64,000 bases of DNA from Phallusia mammillata. Lineage: Eukaryota > Chordata > Ascidiacea > Phlebobranchia > Ascidiidae. The stretch is taken from NCBI GenBank assembly GCA_003260075.1, contig QLIY01000250.1, forward strand, positions 1-64,000, read 5' to 3'. How positions within the stretch are numbered: position 1 is the stretch's first letter; every line of letters starts with the position of its first letter. The notes below the pieces were generated by a model. The model was not told where the DNA came from. It searched no databases and was given only the letters and a program-made list of their open reading frames with translations. Positions 31,693 to 44,076 of the stretch are shown here, piece by piece. The position numbers and the translations under genes are program-made.

Positions 31693-33841
31693 TCCTTACA
31701 AGGCAAACAGACCAATTCTTTTTTGTATTTTCACTGGTGAACAAACTGTTTTGTTGGAAAAATGTTCTCATGCTAATTTGTTTCTAATGTTAACAGTTTA
31801 GTAGTAAGACAACAACGTGTATGTTAAATCAGCTTTCATTTACAATTACACTATGGTTAATTTACTTTTAAATTAACAAGTCATTAAAGTTACACTTTAC
31901 TGTCATGTGTGTTTGTGGAAACGGAGTGTGTGTGCTTATTGCCAAGCTTATTTTTTTGACTTTAATGCCTCCGTATACCATCAGTACCTACAGTATTAGC
32001 TACAGTGTCACAATTCCAAGTTTAAAGTTATGACAAGCGAGAACCCTAGCCTGTGACACATAGGATTAGGAACACGTCATGTCATTTTGTTTCTCGTCCA
32101 AAATACGTCGTACTTCGCTCCATATAACTGCAAACAACACATAAAAAATGGTTATTTGCGTGTTTGATTATAGAAGATCATATCTACAAATAAAATATAA
32201 ATCCATCACACGATAGGTTTTCTTTAAAATATTTGTGATTTTTAAGCCCTAACATAATGGTAAAATTTTCAAACAATAGATGTTTAAAACTCTTTTATTC
32301 CGTGAAAATGATAAATAGGTACAAAAAAGGTTGTGGGGCATGAGGTTAGAAACGTGGATAAAAAATTGTTATTTTTAGAGAGTAACATCTTTCTGAAATT
32401 AAAAAAATAACATCTTTCTGAAATTAAAAAAACACCAGTGTTGCGAGTCTAATCTACCAACGATTTTGCAAGGTTCTCACTTCGCTTTGGATGATCGGCG
32501 TTTTTTGTGGTAAGTCTTGTTTGAATTACTTGTTGGCGCAAATTTTTAATACAAAGTTAAAACTATACAACACTACCATATATTACTCAAATGTATGTAT
32601 TACTTAACTAAAAAATAATGGTTGCAGTGATATGTATGTTAGTAATCTTTTTCATGTTGTTATGCCGTTTAGAAGTGATTTTACAATTTGCAAAAGGGAG
32701 TAACGTTGAAAGTTGATTTCATGGCTTACAGTTATTAAAAAGGTCATTTGTTTGGGTCCTGTTATGCTTGAGAATTAGCAACGCCTATCGCAGTCCAACA
32801 GTAATAAATGACAATAGGTGTTTTGTATTGTGTCTGAAAAGCTACAGAAAAACGTTAAGATAAAATTGTAGGATTTGGACAATCTTAAACATCAGAAAAA
32901 CGTAACATGTTTTCAAACTTACATAAACCAAGAAAAGAAAACCCAATGACAAAACCTCGACTATTAGGCAATTTAAATAACAGCAGAAAACAAATGTAAG
33001 CCTTTTGTTATGGGGGTTAGGGCGTTAAAAAGAGTTGAAAACAGTGGCGTCGATAGGTGTCGCCGTAGAGCGAAGTAAAACACACATGATCAAATCAAAA
33101 CAATAAACCTACAACCAAAATGACAAAAATATAGAAAACAACAACAACCAGGCAATACAACTGTACACACAGGGTCAAAAACGCCCTCTCCACAAACTTT
33201 ACTTAAATCAACACATAAGCAATTCACCAGGGTTTGTACTATTGCTTGTTCAGCAATGGAACAAAGCAACACAAAATGATACGCATACTTCGTATTTACA
33301 TTTTTCCACGCACAGTTTTGCACTACTTAGTGACAGCAATCTTATTAGGGGCGTAAAAGCGGTCGAAATGACGTTTTTTTCATCCTGAGCCCTGGTTCCA
33401 TTATTCCATTATCAATTTTGTGTTTTCAAGTTTTTATTTCCTTCTTGCTTTTATACGTTTTTTTTTATCTTCACAGATTCGTAGGAATGGGGCACCGGCA
33501 GCACGTGGAACAAAACTGAAACAGGAAAAACAGTCCTAACCCAAGTAAGCATCCAGTATTGCAATGGTTCTCTACAAGGTTAATGACAAATTTAGCATCA
33601 ATTTTAGCATAAACATGATTTATGCTTAAATTTAACAATAAAATAACTGCTATAAAATAAATGTATTGCAACATCAAGCTTGCAACTATCAGACAAAGTC
33701 ATTTAAAAGCCAGATTGAAAAAAACAAGCTTTCCACTTAAACCAGTTACAAAATGAGCCCGAAATTGGAAACAAGGACATAACGGAAAAAGAAGTTTTTT
33801 TATTACCATATTTATTTACCAACCTGAATAACGCCGTGATC
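31693..33841. other. intergenic flank of the inverted kinase gene
   Basis: About 31700-31850 matches 37670-37810 directly and 6490-6650 inverted. About 32450-33060 is the reverse complement of about 1400-1960, and 33060-33310 of about 1-250. A short tandem (TAACATCTTTCTGAAATTAAAAAA, two copies) is at 32383-32432. AATAAA on the minus strand at 33433-33438 is a candidate polyadenylation signal for the kinase gene at 33842-36122. No gene is supported. Confidence 0.55.
31905..31960 (+). promoter_or_regulatory. conserved 55-bp block, copy 3
   Basis: A diverged copy (GAAACGGAGTGTGTGTGC, TTATTGCCAAGCTTATTT) of the block found upstream of the kinase and GTPase-kinase genes. No gene start follows it here, so this copy is probably a duplication relic. 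Confidence 0.3.
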
Positions 33842-36122
33842 CTACGATTGCTGAATAGAACCAGTGAGCGTCGCCACCATAAATGGGGCGGTGAATTGGC
33901 TCAGGTTTCCCATCTTGTTTGATGCTTTGGACAGAGCTTTAGGATCATTGTCAGTCACATTAATTGTACCGTAATTATTGGTACTAACTTGTGATAAGTC
34001 ATGCAAAACTTCAAATATAAAATTAGGTTTATTTTATACTAAGATTGATTGTACTGTTTATTTTGCAGTTACTTTGGTTTGCCTTGGGGCGCAAGGAAGC
34101 ATCTCCGTTCCAACATTTTCTCATGAGGTCAGTTAGGATATAAAAAATATCCTTCTCATTCCTAGCAAGTGTTGTTTCAACATTTTTAACATGTGTCTCA
34201 TCCGGTCTAACACCAGAGATAATACGCGACATCAGAATCCCAGCTGGACGATCACTTCCATAAAAAATTGGAAGCAATGTCACGAGTTCGTACAAAACCA
34301 TCCCGAAACTAAAAAACAGAACTCGGAATTAATTTGCACCACGACGTGTGTAATCATAGCTAACCTATATATGTCCGATGCTGGGTTAATTGAGCCTCTC
34401 TTGTAAAATTCCGGAGAAACGTACAACAATGTACATTGCCTTGTGGTAGTCCAATCCAATGTGGTGGACTTCATGCCTGAAGCTCTGACGACGTTATTTG
34501 CCCCAAAATCGGAAAGTTTTATCCAAAAGTTGTTTGTAAGTAAAATATTAGCGGGTTTTACATCACCATGACAAAATATTTGGCCTGGTTTGTAGTTGTG
34601 CAAATATGAAAGAGCCGAGATAAGCTGTCGTGCGAATCGAAGTCTTAACTTCCAGCATACACTGGTGTTTTGGTGCTCTTCCAGAAACCCGGAAAGGCTG
34701 CCACCCCCGATGTACTCGAGTATAATGGCAACCTCGTTGTTCCAGCTTGTAAAACCATGAATCTTTACGATGTGTGGATGTTGAACACGTACCAAAGCTC
34801 CAGCCTCACGCCGAACTCTGAAAAAGTTGGATTGCCTCATTAGAATGTTAGGCAAACAAATTTACTTCACAGTGGTAATTTACTATCACAGTGGCTTGCT
34901 AAATATAAGCTACGCCTTTTTTTAACCCTACCCCTTTCTGCGCTTGTCTACTTGTCGGCTGTCACCAGTGAGGGAAATGCACTTTGCAACGACTGTTCCC
35001 AAAGATTCGTGGTAGCAACGACGAATTGCCCCAAATCCTCCGCAACCAATGTAGTCTGTTTTGTCCGTACATGTTAAAAGCGATTTTGGATTAAACTCTT
35101 GTAACTTGGAGGAAAACGTAACCTGAAAAATATCATTGTTTTAAGGACGGACATTCTTAACATGCAGAATAAAGTTGTTTTTTACTCTTTTAAACTACGG
35201 GTAAGAACAACATTCAATTTTGTATCAATATTGTATCTGAAGCCTGACATCAACTAATTTATTATTTAATTTCTAGTCGTTTTATGGTTTTGTGTATTAA
35301 TACCGCTGTTAAAGATGTACATTTATACCTCATTCCCAGTCGAAGTTTGCTTCACGAGGGCTTCTCTTCCCAGGTCATCGCCTTGTTTACATAAGGCGAG
35401 AAACTGTTTTGGTGCCGTTGTTGAAGCCCAATGTTTTCTTGCCGTTGTTTTTACAGTCATAGCAACCGCATTCTTGTAAACTAAAAATCAAAATGAAGAT
35501 TGTCCAGTTTTATAGTTCAACTCAACAGGCAAACAAACTTACAGGTGTCCTTACATTTTTCTTTTCCAGTTGCTTGTGTTGTTTGCTGACGTTCACTTGC
35601 TAAAACCCCAGCTGCTGCAGATTGCCTTGTTGACGTTTCAGGTTGTGCGGTAGGACCAAGGATTTGTGATTCCGTATCCTGCACCCATTGTGGTTGTTGT
35701 AAAACAAACGTGTTGTGGTGATAGTGAATTTCTATCGGTGCGTTGTACACTGGCCCAGTTGTGTGAGGGAATGTTTCTCCGAAATATGGCTCTTCACCCT
35801 TACAAAAAAACAACTTTTAAAATCGACTCAAACTTTAAATAATTTTTCTGCAACATTATGAGCAGCGTTTCCTTAATTAACTGATCCCACCTATCTGAAG
35901 TGCCCTCGCTCTTGATGTTGTGGGTATACTACGTTGGGGGTGATCTTGATCCGATTTTTGGTCTGCACTTGGCTGAGGTTTACTACTGACTGAACCTTTA
36001 CAAAAATGGTATTAACAAATCAAAATAGAAAGCTAGTTTTGTATAATACCTGCTTTGTTGGTGCGACTGGTTTGGGTAACATTTGAAGCTTTAGGTGATT
36101 GGTTTGTAAATCCTACTGCCAT
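33842..36122 (-). CDS. RIPK-like kinase, inverted paralogue of 8342-10656 (exon 2 donor possibly defective)
   Basis: Exons in transcript order: 36050-36122, 35895-35995 (ancestral end), 35543-35798, 35329-35480, 34932-35122, 34365-34817, 34073-34308 and 33842-34008. Exon sizes are 73, 101, 256, 152, 191, 453, 236 and 167 nt, the last four identical to the first kinase gene. The start context TTTGTAACTATGGCAGT is shared. The motif reads GPVYNAPIEIHYHHNTF. The kinase keeps CGGFG, VAK, HGDVKPAN (Asn for the usual Pro-Asp-Asn middle), DFG and SPEF, and the tail has MGNLSQFTAPF. At the end of exon 2 the donor expected from the paralogue reads AT instead of GT. The nearest GT is four bases on and would shift the frame into an early stop in exon 3. 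The copy may therefore be inactive, allele-specific, or start elsewhere. The kinase part itself is intact. Confidence 0.78.
35543..35798 (-). other. motif exon (GPVYNAPIE) of the inverted kinase gene
   Basis: Exon 3, with TTGPVYNAPIE followed by IHYHHNTFVLQQ, differing from the first kinase gene mainly at conservative positions. The acceptor is TTTTGTAAG. Its phase (0 in, 1 out) is the same as in the other two motif exons. Confidence 0.75.
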
Positions 36123-36816
36123 AGTTACAAACTGCATGTAAACATTTTTTTTATTTCTGAAAAAGGAATTAACGTAAACCAAGAAAAAACACCATACCTA
36201 CAAATGATACCACGCATTTGTAAAGTAATTGTATGCAAAATAAACTGTTCTTGTTTCAATCGGGTGAAATTCAAGACACCATGTAAGATTATTACTAGAT
36301 GAACGATAACTCATAGAGCCACCTGGTTAAACTCATTCTCCGAAAAAAAATGCACTCATACCCCGAACTCAACTTAATTATATTGACGTACTAAATGTTA
36401 GAGAATACAATTTTGTGTAGGCTCGAAAAATAAAAATACCTTTTGAAAGGGCAACTAAATGCACTTTCCATACGTGTGGTTGTTCAAACATTTTACCTGG
36501 CTATTTATAGCAACAATCGTTTTTAGGGAGACTGAAAACTTTACTTGTCCTTCCTTAGAAAAGGGTGAAGCTCTGACTAAATAAAACTCTAACTGAACCG
36601 AGTCGTCTCGCTTTGAGTAAAATGTGGATAAATTCCAGCATGCTCGTGCTAAATCTTTCAGAGTTTAGTAAATAAGCAAATAAGTAGTGGGAAAACCGGT
36701 CAATTTGTTTTTATTTAAAAGCTTTTAAAAGTAACAATAACATATTGTTAACCTTGTAAAACACTAGGTTCATTGCGACACTGCAGTAGGCGACTGATGG
36801 TATAGAAAGGCATCAA

Positions 36817-36870
36817 GTCAATAAAAAAAGTTCTAACAATAGGCGCACACGCACCGTTGCCCCAAACACA
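36817..36870 (-). promoter_or_regulatory. conserved 55-bp block, copy 4
   Basis: Nearly identical, in inverted orientation, to 7169-7223. It points toward the minus-strand kinase gene whose start lies about 0.7 kb away. It contains the same CCTATTGTTA core. Confidence 0.4.
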
Positions 36871-37929
36871 ATATCCTCTGTGTAGCTTCAATAAGAGCAA
36901 ATAAACCCCTAATGAGGCGCACAGCCATGACAATAGGTTAAAAATGTAAACAAACCTGGCACAGTGTGTGTATAAGTTCGATTTTGCTTTATTGCGTACC
37001 CGGCTTGTGCAAACTTTAGATAATATAATAGATTTATTTATATGCTTTAGTGCGTGACTGTAAACTATTTTTATCGATACGGAATAAAGTTGCAAATTTT
37101 TATACAAGTCTATGCAGAAAACCAAACAATCGTCGATCTGTCACCAGTTGCATAGAGCCGTTACCAACTTGGTTTTGTATTAACCGACTTACTAGCAACC
37201 AGTAACCATTTGGTTTGTACAAACCACTTGTAATAAACCAACAAATCAACCTAGAATAAAAACGCCATAACCACAACGACTTTAGTGTTGTTTGAAGCAA
37301 ACAAACACATCAAAGCGAAACAAAAACACAGGGTCGAAGACGATGAAATTTGTTTTTTCATGTTCAAGTAGTTAAACCAGCACATGTTGGTTGTCTTTTG
37401 ACTAATAGGTAGGTTGATTATTTGTGCGGTGGCCACAGGCTACGCAACATCCGTTATATGACGCAATCCACTGTTTACTTGCAATGGTTTGTGACGAAGC
37501 GCTTATAAAAAACACAACACATTTATTCCAGAGAGACACAGCTTGGTATGTTTCAGTTATAGTTTAGTTTCTAGGAAGCAAATAATTTCTTGTTTTCATT
37601 TAAGATTTTATAGATAATCAACAGTGTGAACTACTTTTAGGTGTCCTAGCCAATTGTTGCAAGGCAGGCAGACCAATTGTTTTCTGTATGCTCACTGGTG
37701 GGCAAACTGTTTCGTTGGAAAATGTTCGCTTGCCAGTTTGTTTCTAATGTTAACAGTTCGGTAGTAAGACAACAAAGTGTATGTTAAATCAGCTTTAATG
37801 TACAATTACATATAGCGAGTAAGTTCCGACTGCGTCAGGTTCGTTTACATTTGTAACTTATTGACATGGCTGTGCACTTTGCCAGGGGTGTATTTACTTT
37901 TGAATTAACAAGTCAATAAACTACACATA

Positions 37930-37986
37930 CGTCGTTGTGTTCCTGGTAACGGAGTGTGTGTGCCTATTGTTAGACTTATTTATTGG
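37930..37986 (+). promoter_or_regulatory. conserved 55-bp block, copy 5
   Basis: GGTAACGGAGTGTGTGTGCC followed by TATTGTTAGACTTATTTATTGG, about 220 bases upstream of the alternative first exon at 38206. It is nearly identical to 6313-6368 in inverted orientation. The Sox-like core and inverted CCAAT box at this distance from two first exons (here and at 39221) make a promoter element plausible. Confidence 0.45.
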
Positions 37987-38205
37987 ATTAAATGTCTCTG
38001 TACATCATCAGTACCTTTCGCTGCAGTGTAGCAACTTCCTGTAAAACTATCAGTGCGATCGCTTATAGTTGTGAAACTGAATGTTTCACTTTATGTTAGT
38101 GGATTATGTTCATATATGTTGACATACAAAAGCCCAATTTTCTGTCTGTGTAGTAATGAGAGTTTACAAACAGAACCGTCATTGACGACAATATGAAAGA
38201 TTACA

Positions 38206-38317
38206 ATGTCTGGCGATTCTGCAAACCCTGATTATTTTAGTAAGATTGAAGAAATTAATATCGTAGAAATGCAAAATGACGTAGTTAAAGCACAGCAAAC
38301 TACAACTGGGGATGTTG
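38206..38317 (+). CDS. candidate alternative first coding exon of the GTPase-kinase gene
   Basis: Starts ATGTCTGGCGATTCT (MSGDS) and encodes 37 residues plus one base before a GTAAGT donor, phase 1. The first exon at 39514 has the same phase, a similar start (MSDES) and a similar context (TTACAATGTCTG), and both are preceded by a 55-bp conserved block. Either exon would splice in frame to exon 2 at 40025. It may be a second promoter with its own N-terminus or a leftover tandem copy. Confidence 0.55.
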
Positions 38318-39220
38318 GTAAGTACATTGTTTGTGTTATAACATGTTTTAGCTTTTTGTAATTTCGTTAAAAAATTGTCGTTGAAAAACGCTATTTACCT
38401 AAAGCAATTTAGACTTCGTCTGTTAAAATGCGTCAGTTTAAATTAAAGTTTTTAGATACTTCTTTACGAAATATTGTTATGAGTGTTAAAATAATCACGG
38501 TAAAATATATAAAAGAAATCAAACAATAAAACAAGGGATTGCCGTTACCAACTGCCAAAGCTACCCGACACGGCCTCAACATCCAAACAAAACGAGCGCA
38601 ATTCTGGGCACCGAATCGAGAAAGAAAAAATAATAAAGATATGACGTAAAAGTATAAAAGTAGGACACACACGCGCAGGGAAATAACAACAGTGGTAGGT
38701 TCCGATTGTAATTGTAAACGCACCCGGGGCAAAACCATTTCTTGAATATTTATTTTTGCGTCCAATATTTTTTGCCACTTCGCTTCGCATATGTCAAAGT
38801 TTGTCTTAGTGGGGCTTTCAACTAAAATGATACAGAAACATGTGGCAATGCCAGCTTATCGATTTTTATGTCGATTTCCAGGAACTGATGACGGCATTTA
38901 AGCAAAATGTATATTTCTTTATTTGAACCGACTGATGCTATTCACCAAGAATTAAACGTCTATTGGTTTTACTGTTTTATTGTTGAAAAGGGGAAACAGT
39001 GATCGTCAGTTCAAACCATGCTGCTGATGGTTTTGATCCATTACTAAAATTGTCGTTTTGACTATTCCATACCATATATTGTATTTCAATTGGGCTACAG
39101 CTCGAAACAAAACAAACATCACGAATCCAAGCCAACGCAGATGTAACGTAAACATTATTAAAACGGCTAGCAATACCATATTTACCCTTAAATCGATTAG
39201 TTGTTAAGACACACAGATAT

Positions 39221-39274
39221 CAGTGTGTTCCGGGTAACGGTGCGTGTGTGCCTATTGTTAAGCTTGTTTATTGG
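39221..39274 (+). promoter_or_regulatory. conserved 55-bp block, copy 6
   Basis: GGGTAACGGTGCGTGTGTGC then CTATTGTTAAGCTTGTTTATTGG, about 240 bases upstream of the first exon at 39514, the same distance as copy 5 from its exon. Confidence 0.45.
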
Positions 39275-39513
39275 CCTTTTGCCTTGCTGCCGGGTTACCT
39301 TACATGCTTCTTGTTGTAGTTTCAGCATTAATCAAGCCAAAGCAATTCACATATAACAGTTAACGGTACGATTGTTATGTTATGGAACTGAACTAATCAC
39401 CCTACATCAGTGGTTTTTATTAATGATGGCATACAAACCCCCAAGTTTTAGTTTGTTGAAATAATGGGTTAGAGAGATTAAGGATTTTGTCCGAAAGCCC
39501 CTCATTGATTACA

Positions 39514-42500
39514 ATGTCTGATGAATCCAAAAACGTGATGGAATTTTCTGGTGGAAATAAAGAACATCAAATTGAAGAGGTGCTTAGCAATGCAAATTTC
39601 CAGGAGCAGCGAATTTCAACTTCAGCTTCGAATATCGGTAAGCAAGTTTAATGTGTTTTTGTTTAAGGTGACATAGCTGCTTGGTCGTGTAATTGAAAAG
39701 ACGCTTGACGTAAATTAGGTTTTGTTTGGCGAAACCTCCTACAAATAAACGAAAAAGAAGTAGGCTACATCGTATTACGGTATTGTAGTTTTCTGTTGAA
39801 AAGTGGCGTAGGTTCAAAATCTGCATCACGCTAGATTGTTACCACATGCTTGACTTTTCGCGTTCCTGGCGAAGTGTTGTTTAATATGTTAGTATTTACA
39901 CGTGGCGATAGAAATGTCTGACTTAACTAAACGGAATAAAAGATTTTTCGTCGACTGAAGTTTCTTGAGCGTATGATTGGTGGTTAAAACTTGATGGCAA
40001 TGATTTATGCATTTTGATTTTAAGGTGTCGAGAGGGTAAACTGTCTTACTGGTCACAAAGCTGTCCAAATTATCTATCGAGATGACACAGATAGCTACAA
40101 AATTGACAAAGAGGCATTTCATAAGATATTTTGTCATCCAAATGTCGCCAACACGCCTGTCGCCATTTGTTCGATAGGTGGACCATCCAGAACGGGAAAG
40201 TCATTCATGCTCAACGTGTTTTTGAGTTTTTTGACTGCAACAAATAACAAAGCGGTAAATTTTTACAAACGTATTTTTGCTGAAGGTTGTAATGCTGTTT
40301 GTTTACGTTATAGTCACAATCATGGCTTCAATCTGAGAAATTTGAATTAAACAAAGGTTTTGGATGGAATGTTGGTACTCGCCCCAACACGGAGGGAATA
40401 TGGATCTGGGATGGATCTTTTTTAGTAAAAACCCGTCAACATGATCAAGTCAGCTTACTGAGTAATCAAAATATTTGCTGGTTCTTGATAGCAGTGATTT
40501 TAGGTGGCTTTATTTCTAATGGACACTCAAGGTTGGTTCGACGCTTCAGCTTCAATGGAAGATAGTTCGGTGATATTTGCACTGAGTACGCTAATAAGTT
40601 CAATGCAAATATGCAACGTTAAGAATAACTTGAATGAAGAACCACTACAACATCTTGATGTACGTGTACAAAATCTTGATCCCCTTTTTTCTGTGACCAA
40701 TACAATAAAACTGCTGCTAATACGATTCATTTACAGCTATTTGTTGCATATGGAAGAACAGCCAAAAAGATGCTGCACAAAGATGAAAACTCATTTCAGG
40801 TTGCCAGGGTTTTTACCGAGACATAAGCTGGTCTTAACATTTATTTTTTATTTTTTTAGGACTTGATGTTTCTTGTCCGTGACTGGTGTTATCCTCTTGA
40901 GCATGCGCATGGATTTGATGGGGGTAACACACTCCTCGAAGAGATGTTCCAATCGAGTGATGCTCACCAAGATGTCAAATTAGTTCGAAACAACTTACAA
41001 GATTCTTTTCAAAATATTTCTTGCTTTCTAATGCCCATTCCAGGAAAAGTGGTATCGGAACAGTTGCGCCCAACTCAAAGTCTATTAGATTTAACAGGTG
41101 ATTGCAATACTTGATTAGAAACTAAAATAGGCTAGCGTTAGCAAATGCGAATATATAGCAGAAATATTTTAAGTATGTATCTTATAACCAGTACCGATAA
41201 GTTGCAATTTAAGCACAACCAAAGTTTTTATATTTGTATGTCGCTGTTAAGGTGCGGAATCGGATTTTCAGAAAATGGTGGATATTCTGGTCAGACAACT
41301 GTTTCATCCTGATAAAATTGTGGTGAAACAAGAAAACAACAAACCAGTGATAGGAAATTTTTTTATCAATTTTACGTCTAAATACGTTGAAGTATTTCGA
41401 AGTGGAAAAATGCCTAAACTTGGTACTATTAGGCAAGTAAGTACGTTTTGCTTTAAGTGTTTTGGGTTGGATGGTTTACAAATGAATAACTTAACCACTA
41501 CAATTTAACCAATAAATTTGATTGTTTAGACAACAGCTGAAAATGTCATATTAAAAATTATTCAAGAGTGCAATAATATCTATCACCGAAAAATGAAAGA
41601 GGTAAACCGACAAATGAAAGAGGTAAACCGACAAATGAAAGAGGTAAATGTTTAATTAAAAAATATGTGTAAAAAGGTTTTTTTTTGTTTACAGTCGTGC
41701 AATAACACGAACAAGAGTGACAACGATGTTTTAAACATTCACAAAGTTTGCAGGAAGGAAGCCTTGGATAATTTCGATCACAATCTCAAGTTGGGAGATG
41801 ATTCGTTCATTGAGAAGCATCGACGTAACCTGGAAATTCATATAAACCATGAATTTGATGAGTTTAAGAGCACCAACAAAGCTACAAAGGTTGCCTAATA
41901 TGTTTTTCCAGGGCTCTGGTGTTTTATTCTATATAGGTCTATGATGGAGGCAATACAGTAAACAGGTTGTATTTTCGTTGCGCTTATAGCCGATTTTATT
42001 TTGGTAAAACGTTAAAATAACGAAATTTTTATGGTATTCAGTTGTCACATGGACATCAAGACGGGTGCGAAACAACTAAAATTGAAGTTGGACCCAAGGT
42101 TCGAGTCAAAGTTGGTAAGAAAAACTTAAGTTGTTTTTTTTGAGTTTTTTTTTGTCAAGCAACTATTCTGGACTGAAAGGCAAACAAATGAACAAACTTT
42201 CTGTAATTCATAAACCTATAATCTTATTGTGTGTTGACGTTTTAATGTGAATCTAATTGCGCATACTGATCGGGGTATAATTCTCTTTTTATTCTGTGTT
42301 TCAGACAGACTTGGGGAAGAACATGACAAGCCCGGTGCATCTAATGCCAAGGTAAAAAGCACAGTCAACCACAACAGAATTACACATTTGCAAGCATTGT
42401 AACGAATTTCACTCTTACACCCAAACTAATTCTTGATAAAACAACACCAATCTTGGAGTGATATTTGTGGATTAGGACGCCAATAGATGTATAAAATTTT

Positions 42501-44076
42501 GGTTGTGGATGTCAACGATAGTAATGATATTTTTTGTTAAGGTGGTTTGGTGCCAAAATATAAAATAATAAGAAAGTACAAATAAATTAAGCTTAGTTGT
42601 TTTCTGCTTTAGGTCGCAAAAATTGATGGCATCTTTGTCTGGTACTTTGAGATGAAAAACTAACTTTGGAATCTGTTTGATATAAATCCTATTTTAATAC
42701 TGGTTTATTAATGATTATTCCATTTTTTTCAGGTTCCATTTTCCTCCAAGTTAAAAAACTTCAATGCAGAAACATTTTATACCAGTACAGACGAGACAGA
42801 CTACATCGCTTGCGGGGGATTTGGTGCAATTCGTCGTTGTTACCACGAATCTTTGAGAATAGTTGTCGCAAAGTGCATTTCTCTCACTGGTGACAGACGT
42901 CAAATAGACAAGCGCAGAAACGGGTAGGATTATAAAAAAGATATTTAAATCTTGACAAAAAAAATAAAGCAAGAAAACAAAGTAATAACATTGCAAATGT
43001 AATAACATTTGATGAGGTATAACACTGAGACAGTACGAGCGTTTGCTTTGTATTTCTGTTAAGTAAGTCTGTTAGACTAACATTCTTATGGATTCAAATC
43101 TACTTTCCAGAGTTCGGCGGGAAACTGGAGCTTTAGTACGAGTCCAACATCCACACATCGTAAAGATTCGTGGTTTTACATGCTGGAATAACGAGGTTGC
43201 CATTATACTCGAGTACGTCGGGGGTGGCACGCTTTCAGGGTTTTTAGAAAAAAACCAAAACACAAGTGTATGCTGGAAGTTAAGACTTCGATTTGCTCGA
43301 CAACTAATCTCTGCTCTTATATACCTGCACAACTACAAACCAGGCCAACAAATTTGTCATGGTGATGAAAAACCCGACAACATTTTGCTCACCAATAGTC
43401 GATGCCTAAAACTTTCTGATTTTGGTGCAAACAACGTCATCAGAGCTTCAGGCATGAACTCCACCTCATTGGATTTGACCACCACTAAACAATGTACCAT
43501 GGTGTACGTTTCACCAGAGTTTTACAATGAAGGAAAACCTGATCCAGCATCGGACATCTACAGGTTGGTTGTTGTCAAAAGTGGTTGGAGGTTTTAAACG
43601 TTATTCATAAGTTTTTTGTTTCTTAGCTTCGGAATGGTTTTGTATGAAATCGTGACTTTGTTTCCGATTTTTTCCGGCAATCAACTGCGACCTGATGTAC
43701 TGATGGCACGAATTCAATCAGGTGAAAGACCGGATGAGAAACACGTTGATAACGTTCAAACCACACTTGCTGATAATGAGAAGCATGTTTTCAATATTCT
43801 TACTGGCCTCATGAGAAAATGTTGGGACGGAGATGCTTCTACGCGTCCAAAGGCAGAACAAAGTACCTGAAAAAATAACTACATTTTGTTTTAATACAAC
43901 ATCAACTTAATTTCCTGATTTTAGTTTTTCAGGATTTATCTCAAGTTAGTGAACACGACGAAACCAATATGGCTGACAATGTACTTGAAGTTCAGTCACA
44001 ACCTTCCAGCAAGATGGGAAACCTGAGCCAATTTACCGCCCCATTTATTGTGAAAACGCTCACTGGTTCTGTTTAA
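39514..44076 (+). CDS. atlastin-like large GTPase fused to RIPK-like kinase (one middle-domain unit)
   Basis: Fifteen exons: 39514-39637, 40025-40254, 40314-40448, 40504-40659, 40737-40799, 40860-41097, 41252-41436, 41530-41601 (or to 41622 or 41643), 41695-41889, 42042-42114, 42305-42351, 42733-42923, 43111-43563, 43627-43862 and 43925-44076. All phases agree, giving about 849 residues. GTPase landmarks: P-loop GGPSRTGKS at about 93, GTRPNTEGIWIW at about 139 (switch I region), DTQGWFD at about 170, FALSTLISS, VRDW with the Arg-Asp guanine motif at about 243, and SCFLMPIPG. The DTQG and FALST-ISS pattern is closer to atlastin than to vertebrate GBPs, which have a Glu-Gly there. A helical middle unit follows, but atlastin's two membrane helices are absent. 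Linker exons of 73 and 47 nt resemble those of the NACHT-kinase gene. The kinase starts near 507, with CGGFG, VAK, HGDEKPDN (Glu after Asp is unusual), DFG, SPEF and a MGNLSQFTAPF tail. The substrate is unknown; GTP-driven assembly coupled to kinase activation is inferred. Confidence 0.85.
41592..41643 (+). repeat. 21-bp in-frame tandem repeat creating three splice donors
   Basis: The segment ATGAAAGAGGTAAACCGACA recurs with a period of 21. Each copy offers AAAGAG/GTAAA as a donor, at 41602, 41623 and 41644. Because 21 is a multiple of three, all three ends keep the frame and would add none, seven or fourteen residues (VNRQMKE units) to the helical domain. The paralogous gene has only the first site. 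Confidence 0.7.

Larger units (their letters stand above)
36123..38205. other. divergent intergenic region between kinase (-) and GTPase-kinase (+) genes
   Basis: Head-to-head spacing of about 2.1 kb between the kinase start at 36122 and the first GTPase-kinase exon at 38206. It is the inverted partner of 6011-8341. It holds two copies of the conserved 55-bp block, one in each direction, and no gene that I can support. Confidence 0.6.

Noticed and set aside
42613..42665. Open stretch after a TTTAG before the kinase exon of the first GTPase-kinase gene
   Set aside because: It has no donor before its stop codon and no counterpart in the paralogues.
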